A DNA stretch of 13,597 nucleotides from Candidatus Heimdallarchaeota archaeon (GCA_030603505.1 JAUVXQ010000025.1:1-13597), one strand, 5' to 3'; positions 1 through 6,713 are shown, counted from the first letter of the stretch. The notes: generated by a model not told the origin, from the letters alone. Numbers and translations: made by a program.

Positions 1-543
1 TCAAAAGAAACAGATAATCAAACAACATCTATTGTGTATAGTGGTGATTTGATTTCATTACAAAGCGGTGTTAAACCAATAAGTGACAATATACCGATCG
101 TTAAGTTGGGCCCTAACCAATCATTGGAACTCGAATGTATGGCTCAACTAGGCCGTGGTAAAGAACACGCAAAATGGCAACCTGTATCCGCTATAGGCTA
201 TCAAGAATTTCCAAAGCCAGAAATAGGCCAAGAAAAATGTAATAATTGTTTAGCTTGCATCGATGTTTGTTATAGAGGTGTTTTTCAAAAAGTTGGAAAC
301 AGCGTCAAAGTTGTGAATCCGTTGAGATGTACCATATGCAAACATTGCATAAGTGCATGTGAACCAGGAGCAATTACAATAGGTTATGATGCTTCAAAAA
401 CTATTTTTTCCTTTGAAACAAATGGTGGACAAGAGATTTCTTCACTTTTGGTAAACGCAGGAGAGATACTTATAGCTAAAATCGAAGAATTCAAAAATGA
501 ACTGGAAACTACGATTATTGAAGAGAAAGAAAAGAGTGAATAA
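1..543 (+). CDS. rpoD: DNA-directed RNA polymerase subunit D (Rpo3), C-terminal part
   Basis: The frame is open from base 1, so the 5' end lies outside the window; the GTG at 34 is internal (VYSGDL is a conserved RpoD stretch). Subunit D is the archaeal counterpart of bacterial alpha and eukaryotic RPB3 and pairs with subunit L to nucleate RNA polymerase assembly. The visible part holds a ferredoxin-like insert with two complete CxxCxxCxxxC motifs. The cysteine codons are at 238, 247, 256 and 268, and at 328, 337, 346 and 358, so two [4Fe-4S] clusters are predicted. After the insert the chain returns to the dimerisation domain and ends in a charged helix. The stop is 2 nt before the L18e start, and an SD-like GAGTGA for L18e lies inside the end of this gene. 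The order rpoD-rpl18e-rpl13-rps9 is the classic archaeal operon. Confidence 0.96.
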   Translation, partial: SKETDNQTTSIVYSGDLISLQSGVKPISDNIPIVKLGPNQSLELECMAQLGRGKEHAKWQPVSAIGYQEFPKPEIGQEKCNNCLACIDVCYRGVFQKVGNSVKVVNPLRCTICKHCISACEPGAITIGYDASKTIFSFETNGGQEISSLLVNAGEILIAKIEEFKNELETTIIEEKEKSE

Positions 544-545
544 AA

Positions 546-911
546 ATGCCTAAGAGAACTGGTCCCACTGATCCAAATGTTAAAGATTTGATAAATCAAT
601 TAAAAAAGCTATCCTCCGAAACCAAAATAACTCTATGGAAAACCGTAGCAGAAAAACTCGAAAGTTCTAGAAGACAAAGAACGTCAGTGAACCTAAGTAA
701 AATAAACAGGTATACAAAAGAAGGTGACATAGTGATTATTCCTGGAACCGTATTAAGTTCCGGGGATTTAGAACATACTGTAACTATTGCCGCGCTTAAA
801 GCTTCTGAAATGGCAACAGAGAAAATTAAGAATTCAAAGAGCACCTTCCTATCAATTAAAGATTTTATGGGTTCAAAACCTAAAATCAGTAAAACTAGAA
901 TAATTGTTTAA
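546..911 (+). CDS. rpl18e: 50S ribosomal protein L18e (eL18)
   Basis: A 121-aa large-subunit protein found only in archaea and eukaryotes, of normal family length. It begins MPKRTGPTDP and carries the family's middle stretch (SVNLSKINRYTKEGD, then a VIIPGTVLSSGDL segment). The basic N-terminal helices and the small alpha/beta core are those of eL18/uL15-like proteins that bind 23S rRNA. The ATG is preceded by GAGTGA (534-539) with 6-nt spacing, within the end of rpoD, which fits coupled translation in one operon. L13 follows after 13 nt. Nothing unusual is seen. Confidence 0.96.
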   Translation: MPKRTGPTDPNVKDLINQLKKLSSETKITLWKTVAEKLESSRRQRTSVNLSKINRYTKEGDIVIIPGTVLSSGDLEHTVTIAALKASEMATEKIKNSKSTFLSIKDFMGSKPKISKTRIIV

Positions 912-924
912 TGGTGCATAAACT

Positions 925-1395
925 ATGCAAAAAGGAACAAAAGCTGTAGAACAGCCAATCATCGTCCCTAAAATACATATTGATGCAAAAAATGCCGTTT
1001 TAGGCCGTTTAAGTTCTGAAGTGGCAAAATACTTGTTAGAAGGACACGCTGTAAATATTGTTAATTGCGAGATGGCAATAATATCTGGTAAAAAACATTC
1101 AATATTAAAAGAATATAGAGAAATCCAGCAAATTCATACTGCGACAAATCCTCGAAAGGGACCCTTTCATCCAAAGCGTCCTGATCGTTTAGTCAGGCGT
1201 ACTGTAAGGGGAATGTTACCAATGAAAAAAAGCCGTGGTAAAGCAGCCCACCACAGATTAATGACCTATATTGGCATTCCAAAAGAATTTGTGGGACAAG
1301 AAATAATAAAGCCAAAGCATGCAGATGCAGATAAATTAAATTGCAAATCAATTACGATTGGTGATCTTTGCAAGGAATTTGGTTGGCAAGATTAA
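925..1395 (+). CDS. rpl13: 50S ribosomal protein L13 (uL13)
   Basis: uL13, 156 aa, is an early-assembly large-subunit protein. Diagnostic stretches are IDAKNAVLGRLSSEVAKYL near the N-terminus, NCEMAIISGKK, and the RRTVRGMLPMKKSRGK signature, followed by LMTYIGIPKEF. The protein has about 17 extra residues before the core (MQKGTKAVEQPIIVPK) compared with archaeal L13 proteins that begin directly at the VIDA-like strand. The ATG at 925 has a GGTG (913-916) 8 nt upstream and no better in-frame start is visible, so I keep the extension. The S9 gene follows 11 nt after the stop if its GTG at 1407 is used. Confidence 0.95.
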   Translation: MQKGTKAVEQPIIVPKIHIDAKNAVLGRLSSEVAKYLLEGHAVNIVNCEMAIISGKKHSILKEYREIQQIHTATNPRKGPFHPKRPDRLVRRTVRGMLPMKKSRGKAAHHRLMTYIGIPKEFVGQEIIKPKHADADKLNCKSITIGDLCKEFGWQD

Positions 1396-1401
1396 AGGTG
1401 A
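1396..1401 (+). promoter_or_regulatory. Shine-Dalgarno site fixing the rps9 start
   Basis: AGGTGA matches the archaeal anti-SD sequence and sits 5 nt before the GTG at 1407. It lies directly after the rpl13 stop codon. It overlaps the alternative GTG at 1398, which it therefore argues against. Confidence 0.7.
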
Positions 1402-1406
1402 AAAAT

Positions 1407-1811
1407 GTGGGTAAAGTAATTGTTTCTTCTGGAAAACGAAAAACAGCAATCGCTCGTGTAACTATAAAGAAAGGAAAAGGAAGAGTAAGAGTTAACGGTG
1501 TTCCCCTAGAAATCCTCCCCAATGAGCTAAGTAGGGTAAAAGTGAATGAAGTTTTTTCACTAGCAGGAGAGGAAATGAGAAATAAAATAGATATAAAAGC
1601 AAATGTTAGAGGGGGAGGTGTTATTGGGCAAGCTGAAGCTATTCGTACAGCTATTGCTCGCGGCCTTATTGAGTATTTTGAGGATATGAGTCTTAAAGAA
1701 AAGTTTGTTGTATATGATAAAACAATAGTTTCCGGAGATCCAAGAAGAACAGAACCAAAACACTTTGGTGGAAGAAGTTCTCGTTCAAGATTTCAGAAAT
1801 CCTACCGATAA
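1407..1811 (+). CDS. rps9: 30S ribosomal protein S9 (uS9)
   Basis: uS9 is a small-subunit protein whose C-terminal tail reaches the P-site tRNA in the ribosome. With the GTG start at 1407 it has 134 aa, the usual archaeal length, and begins MGKVIVSSGKRKTAIAR. The family signature VRGGGVIGQAEAIRTAIARGL is in the middle and the tail ends RSRFQKSYR, the universally conserved basic SYR end. An in-frame ATG at 1368 would overlap L13 by 28 nt and add unlikely residues, and the GTG at 1398 lies inside the SD, so both are rejected. An ATG at 1405 overlaps the GTG out of frame and reads only MWVK-stop. RpoN and RpoK, which commonly follow S9 in archaea, are not present here. Confidence 0.95.
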   Translation: MGKVIVSSGKRKTAIARVTIKKGKGRVRVNGVPLEILPNELSRVKVNEVFSLAGEEMRNKIDIKANVRGGGVIGQAEAIRTAIARGLIEYFEDMSLKEKFVVYDKTIVSGDPRRTEPKHFGGRSSRSRFQKSYR

Positions 1812-1813
1812 AC

Positions 1814-1820
1814 TTTTTTT
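1814..1820 (+). terminator. Poly-T terminator after rps9
   Basis: A run of seven T starts 3 nt after the rps9 stop and continues as a pyrimidine-rich stretch to about 1840. Archaeal RNA polymerase terminates at such T tracts without needing a hairpin. Some read-through into rtcA is possible because no clear TATA box is seen in the 38-nt gap. Confidence 0.5.
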
Positions 1821-1849
1821 ATTTCCTTCTTTCTATTCCTTAATTTAAG

Positions 1850-2884
1850 ATGATGTATAAAATAGACTGTTCCATAGGCGAAGGAGGGGGATCAATAATA
1901 AGAATAGCATTGGCTTTAGCGACTGCAACGAAAACCCCCATTAAACTAGAAAATATTAGGTCTAATCGTCCAAATCCTGGTCTTCAAGCACAACATGTAG
2001 AGGCAGTTAGAGCGATTCAACAACTCTCTGGAATGAAAATTAAAGGTTGCATGATAGGTAGTTCTACAATTGAGGTTTTTCCTGGAGAAGCTAAGTGTGA
2101 TTTAGCTAAAGTAAATATAAAAACTGCAGGAAGCATTCCTTTAGTAGCCCAAGCGGTTTTATACTATGCTTTTTCTCAAACAAGGACTATAGAGTTAGTT
2201 GTTAATGGAGGGGCAACACATGGAAAATGGGCTCCATCTGTTGAATATATTGAAAGTGTAATCTATCCGTTGTTGAACAATATGAATAAGCAAATTACTT
2301 TAAAGGTAGGAAAATATGGTTTTTATCCTAAAGGAGGAGCAAAATGCGAATTTTCTTTTCGCAAGCATACTTCTCTAGAACCTTTGTTATTAAATGATAA
2401 AGGTGATTTAATTAGGGTGGAGGTTTATTCAATAGCATCATCTATTCTCAGACAAAGAGAAGTAGCTGAAAGACAGCTTAATTCTTTTTTAAGCGCTATT
2501 AATGTTGGAATAGATATAATTCCTAGAGTAAAGTATGTAAACAGCCTTTCCCCAGGAACTGGATTAACTGTTATAAGTCAATACTCAAATGGTGGCATTA
2601 CTGGGTGTTTTGTTCCTGGAGAAAGAAAATTAACCTCTGAACAAGTAGGAAAATTATGTGCACATAAATGGAAAAAAAACTATGAAAGTAATTCAACAGT
2701 AGACGAATACGCAGCGGATCAATTAATTGTTCCGATGGCCTTAACAAACGGAAATTCTAGTATTCTAGTAGGAAATATTACAAATCACACCAAAACTAAT
2801 ATTGCTCTTATACACAAGTTAACTAGATCTAAAATAAAAGTTGTGAAAGAACGAGAGAGTTACTTAATAAACGTTAGAAATTAG
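1850..2884 (+). CDS. rtcA: RNA 3'-terminal phosphate cyclase
   Basis: RtcA converts an RNA 3'-phosphate into a 2',3'-cyclic phosphate using ATP through an adenylated histidine. At 344 aa the length is normal. Visible family motifs are the GEGGG loop (residues 10-14), RPNPGLQAQH (40-49), GGATHG (120-125) and YPKGGA (159-164). Near the end, VDEYAADQL is followed by TNHTKTNI, whose histidine (about residue 313) aligns with the nucleophile His309 of Escherichia coli RtcA. The enzyme therefore looks active. Two adjacent in-frame ATG codons (1850, 1853) are equally possible starts and no good SD is seen. The gene is alone between two ribosomal protein clusters. No RtcB ligase gene is visible in the window. 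Assignment to true RtcA rather than the Rcl1 ribosome-biogenesis branch rests on the retained histidine. Confidence 0.93.
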   Translation: MMYKIDCSIGEGGGSIIRIALALATATKTPIKLENIRSNRPNPGLQAQHVEAVRAIQQLSGMKIKGCMIGSSTIEVFPGEAKCDLAKVNIKTAGSIPLVAQAVLYYAFSQTRTIELVVNGGATHGKWAPSVEYIESVIYPLLNNMNKQITLKVGKYGFYPKGGAKCEFSFRKHTSLEPLLLNDKGDLIRVEVYSIASSILRQREVAERQLNSFLSAINVGIDIIPRVKYVNSLSPGTGLTVISQYSNGGITGCFVPGERKLTSEQVGKLCAHKWKKNYESNSTVDEYAADQLIVPMALTNGNSSILVGNITNHTKTNIALIHKLTRSKIKVVKERESYLINVRN

Positions 2885-2890
2885 TAGAAT

Positions 2891-2909
2891 GCTTAAGAAA
2901 GCGTTTTTT
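2891..2909 (+). terminator. Small hairpin plus T run after rtcA
   Basis: GCTT (2891-2894) pairs with AAGC (2899-2902) around a 4-nt loop and is followed by six T at 2904-2909. The stem is short. The T run, 20 nt after the rtcA stop, is the stronger part of the evidence. Confidence 0.45.
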
Positions 2910-2929
2910 AAAACTAAAAGAACGACATA

Positions 2930-2937
2930 TTTATATG
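2930..2937 (+). promoter_or_regulatory. TATA box candidate, distal, for the rpl3 operon
   Basis: TTTATATG resembles the archaeal TATA consensus. Transcription would start near 2958, giving a leader of roughly 105 nt that keeps the SD site and contains the inverted repeat at 2972-2997. This is the promoter I prefer. Confidence 0.5.
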
Positions 2938-2971
2938 ATGTTATCATTGAGGGAGTACGACGTTAGAGCAC

Positions 2972-2997
2972 ATTTTGTACAAAAATTGGTACAAAAT
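2972..2997 (+). repeat. Perfect 9-bp inverted repeat upstream of rpl3
   Basis: ATTTTGTAC (2972-2980) and GTACAAAAT (2989-2997) are exact reverse complements separated by 8 nt. The left arm also forms a 12-bp self-palindrome, TTTTGTACAAAA (2973-2984), so GTACAAAA occurs twice with a 12-bp period (2977 and 2989). It lies between the two TATA candidates of the rpl3 operon. It could be an operator for a dimeric repressor or a hairpin in the leader mRNA. The repeat is observed; the role is inferred. Confidence 0.6.
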
Positions 2998-3028
2998 AGC
3001 GATACATCTTGATTGTAAATGAAAGGTG

Positions 3029-3036
3029 TATAAAAG
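3029..3036 (+). promoter_or_regulatory. TATA box candidate, proximal, for the rpl3 operon
   Basis: TATAAAAG is a good TATA core. Its start site would fall near 3055-3060, a few bases before the GTG at 3064. That would give an almost leaderless mRNA lacking the SD at 3048. It may be an alternative promoter or a chance match in AT-rich DNA. Confidence 0.4.
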
Positions 3037-3047
3037 TCAACAATATG

Positions 3048-3053
3048 AAAGGA
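3048..3053 (+). promoter_or_regulatory. Shine-Dalgarno site fixing the rpl3 start
   Basis: AAAGGA lies 10 nt before the GTG at 3064 but only 1 nt before the GTG at 3055. It therefore favours the shorter protein that begins MGHRR. Confidence 0.55.
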
Positions 3054-3063
3054 CGTGTATAAT

Positions 3064-4065
3064 GTGGGTCACAGAAGGGTAAGTGCACCCCATCGATCAT
3101 CATTAGGATATCGAAGGGTTAGAGCAAGACGAATAGTACCATCACCTCGAGCATGGCCAGAACACGATGGCTCCCCAAAACTAATGGGTTTTCTAGGTTT
3201 CAAAGCCGGGATGACACATTGTGTTTATGTTGTGGACCGTCTAAGAAGCCATCTGGTAAATAGAGAGGTGACAGTATCAGTGACCGTAGTCGAAACACCA
3301 CCAATGGTCGTTTTCGGTCTACGTGGATACAACAAGACTCCTTATGGTCTTGAAATTATAGCAGACCTCAGAACTCTAGAAAGAAAGGATGAACTTGAAC
3401 GTAAAGTTAAAACTCCAAAAAACTATGATTTTGAGAAAACAAAGAAAATATTCGAGGAAAAGCTTGATGAAATTGACGAACTTCGCGCTATAGTTCATAC
3501 TCAACCACACTTAACAGGTATTGGAATGAAAACTCCTTCCATTGCTGAAATCAAAATTGGATATGAAAGCATTAGTGATGGTTATGAGTATGGTCTTTCA
3601 CTACTTGGAAAGGAAGTTCTTATACGAGACGTGTTTAAATCAGGTGAATTTGTAGATTCTATTGGTGTAACAAAAGGTAAAGGATTTCAAGGTCCTGTAA
3701 AAAGGCATGGAATAAAAATCCTTCAACACAAATCGAAAGGAACAAAACGTGGTGTCGGTTCTATAGGTCCATGGACTCCTGGTCGTACGATGTGGACAAT
3801 TCCCCGATATGGACAAATGGGTTTTAATGCCCGTACTGAGTACAATAAACGTATAATGCAAATTGGATCAGATGGTGCAGAAATTGTTCCCAAAGGTGGT
3901 TTTGTTAACTATGGATTAGTTAAAAATAATTATGTGTTACTTAAAGGGTCAATTCCTGGTACTAAAAAAAGGACAGTAATGCTCAGAGAACCAATGAGAA
4001 AAGCACCGCAACCAGAAAAAGAACCTAGGATTCTTTACATCTCAACGGAGAGTCAACAGGGTTAA
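3064..4065 (+). CDS. rpl3: 50S ribosomal protein L3 (uL3)
   Basis: uL3 is a primary 23S rRNA binder whose long loop reaches towards the peptidyl-transferase centre. From the GTG at 3064 it has 333 aa, typical for archaea, and starts MGHRRVSAPHRSSLGYRR, matching the archaeal N-terminus. Further signatures are LMGFLGFKAGMTH, VTKGKGFQGPVKRHG (the conserved central motif) and GQMGFNARTEYNKR. The C-terminus ends in a proline- and charge-rich tail. It opens a block rpl3-rpl4-rpl23-rpl2. An ATG at 3062 overlaps the GTG out of frame and reads MWVTEG-stop. Confidence 0.95.
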   Translation: MGHRRVSAPHRSSLGYRRVRARRIVPSPRAWPEHDGSPKLMGFLGFKAGMTHCVYVVDRLRSHLVNREVTVSVTVVETPPMVVFGLRGYNKTPYGLEIIADLRTLERKDELERKVKTPKNYDFEKTKKIFEEKLDEIDELRAIVHTQPHLTGIGMKTPSIAEIKIGYESISDGYEYGLSLLGKEVLIRDVFKSGEFVDSIGVTKGKGFQGPVKRHGIKILQHKSKGTKRGVGSIGPWTPGRTMWTIPRYGQMGFNARTEYNKRIMQIGSDGAEIVPKGGFVNYGLVKNNYVLLKGSIPGTKKRTVMLREPMRKAPQPEKEPRILYISTESQQG

Positions 4066-4081
4066 GTGCGAGATGATAAAA

Positions 4082-4867
4082 ATGAATGTAGCAATTTATT
4101 CAATAAATGGGAAGAAAAAATCAGAAACAATCGAACTTCCATCTGTATTTAAAACACCTTTGCGCCCTGATGTGATAAAAAGGGCAGTTCTTGCAGAACA
4201 AAGTTGGAAGAGACAACCAAAAGGAGTTAGTAAATTAGCTGGTCGCCTCGTAGCTGTTGAGAATTGGGGAACTGGTAGAGGAGCTGCAAGGGTTCCAAGA
4301 CGAAAAGGTTCACGAACTCATAGTGCACAAAGAGCAGCTTTTATTCCTAATGTAAGGGGAGGTCATAAAGCACATCCTCCTAAAGTTGAGAAAAAAATAA
4401 TTGAGAAAATTAATAGAAAAGAACATCTTTTAGCTCTTAAATCAGCTATAGCCTATACTATACATGAAGAATATGTAAGTCAAAGAGGTCATAAATTTGA
4501 AGGGAAAATTGATTTCCCAATAGTAGTGGAATCTAAAGCTGAAACCCTTGTAAAAACTAGGGATGTTGTTAAACTTCTTGATAATTTAGGTTTGTCTCCT
4601 GATTTGAATAGGGTGAAAAATGGAAAGAATATAAGACCTGGTAAAGGAAAACGAAGAGGGCGCAAGTATAAGGTTCCTGTGGGTCCTTTATTAATAGTTG
4701 GAAATAACAATTGTGACCTAATCAAAGCTGGAAATAATGTTCAAGGTGCAACAATTGTAGAGGTGAAAAAACTTACAACTGAACTTTTAGCTCCTGGTAC
4801 TCACCCTGGTAGACTTACTATTTGGACTGATGATGCCATAAGAACTTTAAATGAACGTTTTGGGTGA
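4082..4867 (+). CDS. rpl4: 50S ribosomal protein L4 (uL4, archaeal L4/L1e type)
   Basis: uL4 lines the peptide exit tunnel and is an early large-subunit assembly protein. From the ATG at 4082 it has 261 aa, the normal archaeal length. Diagnostic stretches are LRPDVIKRAVLAEQSWKRQ, NWGTGRGAARVPRRKGSRTH, the extended basic tunnel loop (FIPNVRGGHKAHPPKVEKK), and RGRKYKVPVGPLLIVG. I prefer 4082 over the in-frame ATG at 4073 because GAGATGA (4070-4076) is one mismatch from GAGGTGA and lies 5 nt upstream of 4082, and the core begins there (MNVAIYS). Using 4073 would only add three residues. The gene is 16 nt after rpl3, and its stop codon lies within the SD of rpl23. Confidence 0.95.
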   Translation: MNVAIYSINGKKKSETIELPSVFKTPLRPDVIKRAVLAEQSWKRQPKGVSKLAGRLVAVENWGTGRGAARVPRRKGSRTHSAQRAAFIPNVRGGHKAHPPKVEKKIIEKINRKEHLLALKSAIAYTIHEEYVSQRGHKFEGKIDFPIVVESKAETLVKTRDVVKLLDNLGLSPDLNRVKNGKNIRPGKGKRRGRKYKVPVGPLLIVGNNNCDLIKAGNNVQGATIVEVKKLTTELLAPGTHPGRLTIWTDDAIRTLNERFG

Positions 4868-4874
4868 GTGAAAA

Positions 4875-5135
4875 ATGGACGAATATAAAATAGTAATTAA
4901 ACCTTTGATTAGCGAAAAAGATTTTGAACTGATTGAAAAGGAAAACAAACTAGTAATTCTAGTTGATAGACAAGCAACTAAGCACCAAATAAAGTACACT
5001 ATGGAAAAGTTGTATAATGTTCAAGTTGTGAAAATAAACACTTTAATAACTCCTCAAGGACAAAAGAAAGCCTATGTGAGACTTAGTGAATTTGATGATG
5101 CTGCTGATATAGCCTCAAAGATGGGGTTATTCTAA
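4875..5135 (+). CDS. rpl23: 50S ribosomal protein L23 (uL23)
   Basis: uL23 sits at the exit of the polypeptide tunnel, where it offers a docking place for the signal recognition particle and nascent-chain factors. The 86-aa length is normal for archaea. The fold signature is clear: IKPLISEKDFELIEKENKL, then a KHQIKYTMEKLYNVQVVKINTL stretch, then GQKKAYVRL. The ATG has GGGTGA (4862-4867) 7 nt upstream, which includes the rpl4 stop codon, so translation is probably coupled to rpl4. Confidence 0.95.
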   Translation: MDEYKIVIKPLISEKDFELIEKENKLVILVDRQATKHQIKYTMEKLYNVQVVKINTLITPQGQKKAYVRLSEFDDAADIASKMGLF

Positions 5136-5148
5136 AGAAGGTGATAAA

Positions 5149-5883
5149 ATGGGTAAGAAAATTCTTGTTCAAAGGAGAGGTAGGGGAACTTCACAATTTC
5201 GAGCTGCTTCCCATAAGAAGAAAGGTAGTGTTAAATATAGGAAAATAGCCAAAATTGAATATTCAGGTATAATAACTGGTGTTGTAAAAGATCTCGTTCA
5301 TGATCCAGGTAGAGGTGCTCCTGTTGCTGAGATACTTTTTGAAGATGGATTAAAGAAAATAATTCTGCCTTCTGAAGGAATAAGAGTAGGACAAACAATA
5401 GAGTACGGTTCAGAAGCAACTGTTAGGCTAGGAAACACAATGCCATTACAAGCTATTCCAGATGGAGCCCCTGTCTTTAATATTGAACTTACTCCAGGAG
5501 ATGGAGGGCGTTTAATTCGCTCTAGTGGTGGATATGCAACAATTCTAGGCCGCGATAAAGGTAAACTTACGCTTCAACTACCTAGTGGTGAAATGAAGGA
5601 AATTCCTCAAAGGTGTAGAGCAACGATTGGCATTGTAGCTGGTGGTGGGCGAACAGAAAAACCATTCGTCAAAGCAGGAGTTAAGCATCATCATATGAAA
5701 GCAAAAGGACATTATTGGCCAAAAGTAAGGGGAGTGGCTATGAATCCAGTTTCTCATCCACATGGTGGTGGTGCTCATCAAGGACCCCCTCGTTCAACAA
5801 CTGTTTCTCGAAATGCTCAACCTGGTAGAAAAGTAGGTCTGATCGCAGCTAGAAGAAGTGGGAGAAGAAAAGGGAAGAAATAA
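5149..5883 (+). CDS. rpl2: 50S ribosomal protein L2 (uL2)
   Basis: uL2 is needed for subunit association and peptidyl-transferase activity. The 244-aa length is typical for archaea. It starts MGKKILVQRRGRGTSQFRA and ends with the highly basic AARRSGRRKGKK tail. The conserved C-terminal loop NPVSHPHGGGAHQ includes the histidine needed for peptidyl transfer; many archaea have VDHP where this protein has VSHP. GDGGRLIRSSGGYATILG is another hallmark. A strong SD, AAGGTGAT (5138-5145), precedes the ATG. It is the last gene of the block: the usual next gene, rpS19, is missing, and a T-rich terminator follows. Confidence 0.96.
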   Translation: MGKKILVQRRGRGTSQFRAASHKKKGSVKYRKIAKIEYSGIITGVVKDLVHDPGRGAPVAEILFEDGLKKIILPSEGIRVGQTIEYGSEATVRLGNTMPLQAIPDGAPVFNIELTPGDGGRLIRSSGGYATILGRDKGKLTLQLPSGEMKEIPQRCRATIGIVAGGGRTEKPFVKAGVKHHHMKAKGHYWPKVRGVAMNPVSHPHGGGAHQGPPRSTTVSRNAQPGRKVGLIAARRSGRRKGKK

Positions 5884-5889
5884 TTTCCT

Positions 5890-5906
5890 CTTTTTATTTC
5901 TTTTTT
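5890..5906 (+). terminator. T-rich terminator after rpl2
   Basis: Two T runs (5890-5895 and 5901-5906) begin a few bases after the rpl2 stop and sit just upstream of a new TATA box. This supports the ribosomal transcription unit ending here, in place of continuing into rpS19. Confidence 0.55.
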
Positions 5907-5908
5907 AA

Positions 5909-5918
5909 TTTTATAAAA
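5909..5918 (+). promoter_or_regulatory. TATA box for the PAC2 gene
   Basis: TTTTATAAAA is a strong TATA core. Transcription would start near 5943, leaving a leader of about 27 nt that contains the SD AAGGAGAT (5956-5963), 6 nt before the ATG at 5970. Confidence 0.5.
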
Positions 5919-5969
5919 CCTAGTCATTAATAAGCAAGTGGTATAGTTCTATGTTAAGGAGATAATGAG

Positions 5970-6713
5970 ATGGAATCAATAAGTAACTATGATGATATTC
6001 AGTTTATTTTTAAGGAGACGCAAAACTTTGAAGGTTGCACTCTTTTAAACGGTTGGCACGGTATTGGTGAATGTGGTTTTATATCTATAAGTCACATTGT
6101 TGACAAATTAGGAGCAGAGAGAATAGGTTTTATTATCACTGATAATATTCCTCAATTTATCACGATAAAAAATGGAAAAATCACATTTCCATTTGAAATA
6201 TATAGAAAAGATGATCTTGTAATTGTTTTACCAATCTTTGAACCGATAAAAACAGAACATCTAAAATTTACAAAAACAATAGTTGAATGGTCAATAGAAG
6301 AAAAATTTAAACAAGCAATACTTGTTGGTGGTCTAGATAGAAGACTACAAGACGAAAACAGACTGAAAGTAATTTATACTCAAAATTTCCTCAAAGAAAA
6401 TCCATCTTTAGATTTGCCAATCTTAGACGAGGGTTTGTATGTAACAGGACCATTGGCATATCTGTTGATGTTTTATGAACTAAAAAATTTCCCTGCATTA
6501 TCTCTGTTGCCATATGCTGAAAGATCAAGACCAGACCCAGTAGCTGCTAGCGTAGCAGTTGAAGAGATAAGTAAAGTACTTAATACTCCAATTGAGGTCG
6601 AGGGGTTACTTGAACAAGCGGAAAAAATAGAAAAGGAAATACAATCATTGTTGCAAGCTAGTAAAACAAAGACAGGAAAAGAAAACGACACAGATAAAGG
6701 AATGTTCGTTTAA
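5970..6713 (+). CDS. PAC2-family protein, proteasome assembly chaperone homologue
   Basis: The 247-aa product matches the archaeal PAC2 family (COG2047-like, relatives of PbaB and eukaryotic PAC2/PSMG2), which help assemble or dock to the 20S proteasome. Family features in order are LLNGWHGIGECGF near residue 25 (usual form: a G-W-P-G-x-G-type loop), KLGAERIGFI, DNIPQFITIKNGKITFP, ILVGGLDRR, GPLAYLLMFYELKNFPALSLL, and RPDPVAASVAVEEISKVL. A C-terminal coiled-coil-like helix (LLEQAEKIEKEIQSLL) follows. The last ~17 residues are polar and probably flexible, ending in Met-Phe-Val, which resembles an HbYX proteasome-docking tail. It has its own TATA box and SD. The family assignment is strong; the proteasome role here is inferred from the family. 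Confidence 0.88.
   Translation: MESISNYDDIQFIFKETQNFEGCTLLNGWHGIGECGFISISHIVDKLGAERIGFIITDNIPQFITIKNGKITFPFEIYRKDDLVIVLPIFEPIKTEHLKFTKTIVEWSIEEKFKQAILVGGLDRRLQDENRLKVIYTQNFLKENPSLDLPILDEGLYVTGPLAYLLMFYELKNFPALSLLPYAERSRPDPVAASVAVEEISKVLNTPIEVEGLLEQAEKIEKEIQSLLQASKTKTGKENDTDKGMFV

Noticed and set aside
384..599. Minus-strand reading frame opposite the end of rpoD and start of rpl18e
   Set aside because: It lies antisense to two certain genes, is Ser/Phe/Ile-rich as expected for a shadow frame, and matches no family.
1368..1406. Longer S9 start at ATG 1368 or GTG 1398
   Set aside because: ATG 1368 lies inside rpl13, and GTG 1398 lies inside the SD sequence that serves GTG 1407. Neither adds residues resembling S9.
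2885..3054. A hidden small gene or tRNA in the gap before rpl3
   Set aside because: Frames are short and broken. The content is better explained by a terminator, TATA boxes and an inverted repeat.
3055..3063. rpl3 start at GTG 3055
   Set aside because: The SD would be only 1 nt away, and archaeal L3 proteins begin MGHR, which matches GTG 3064.
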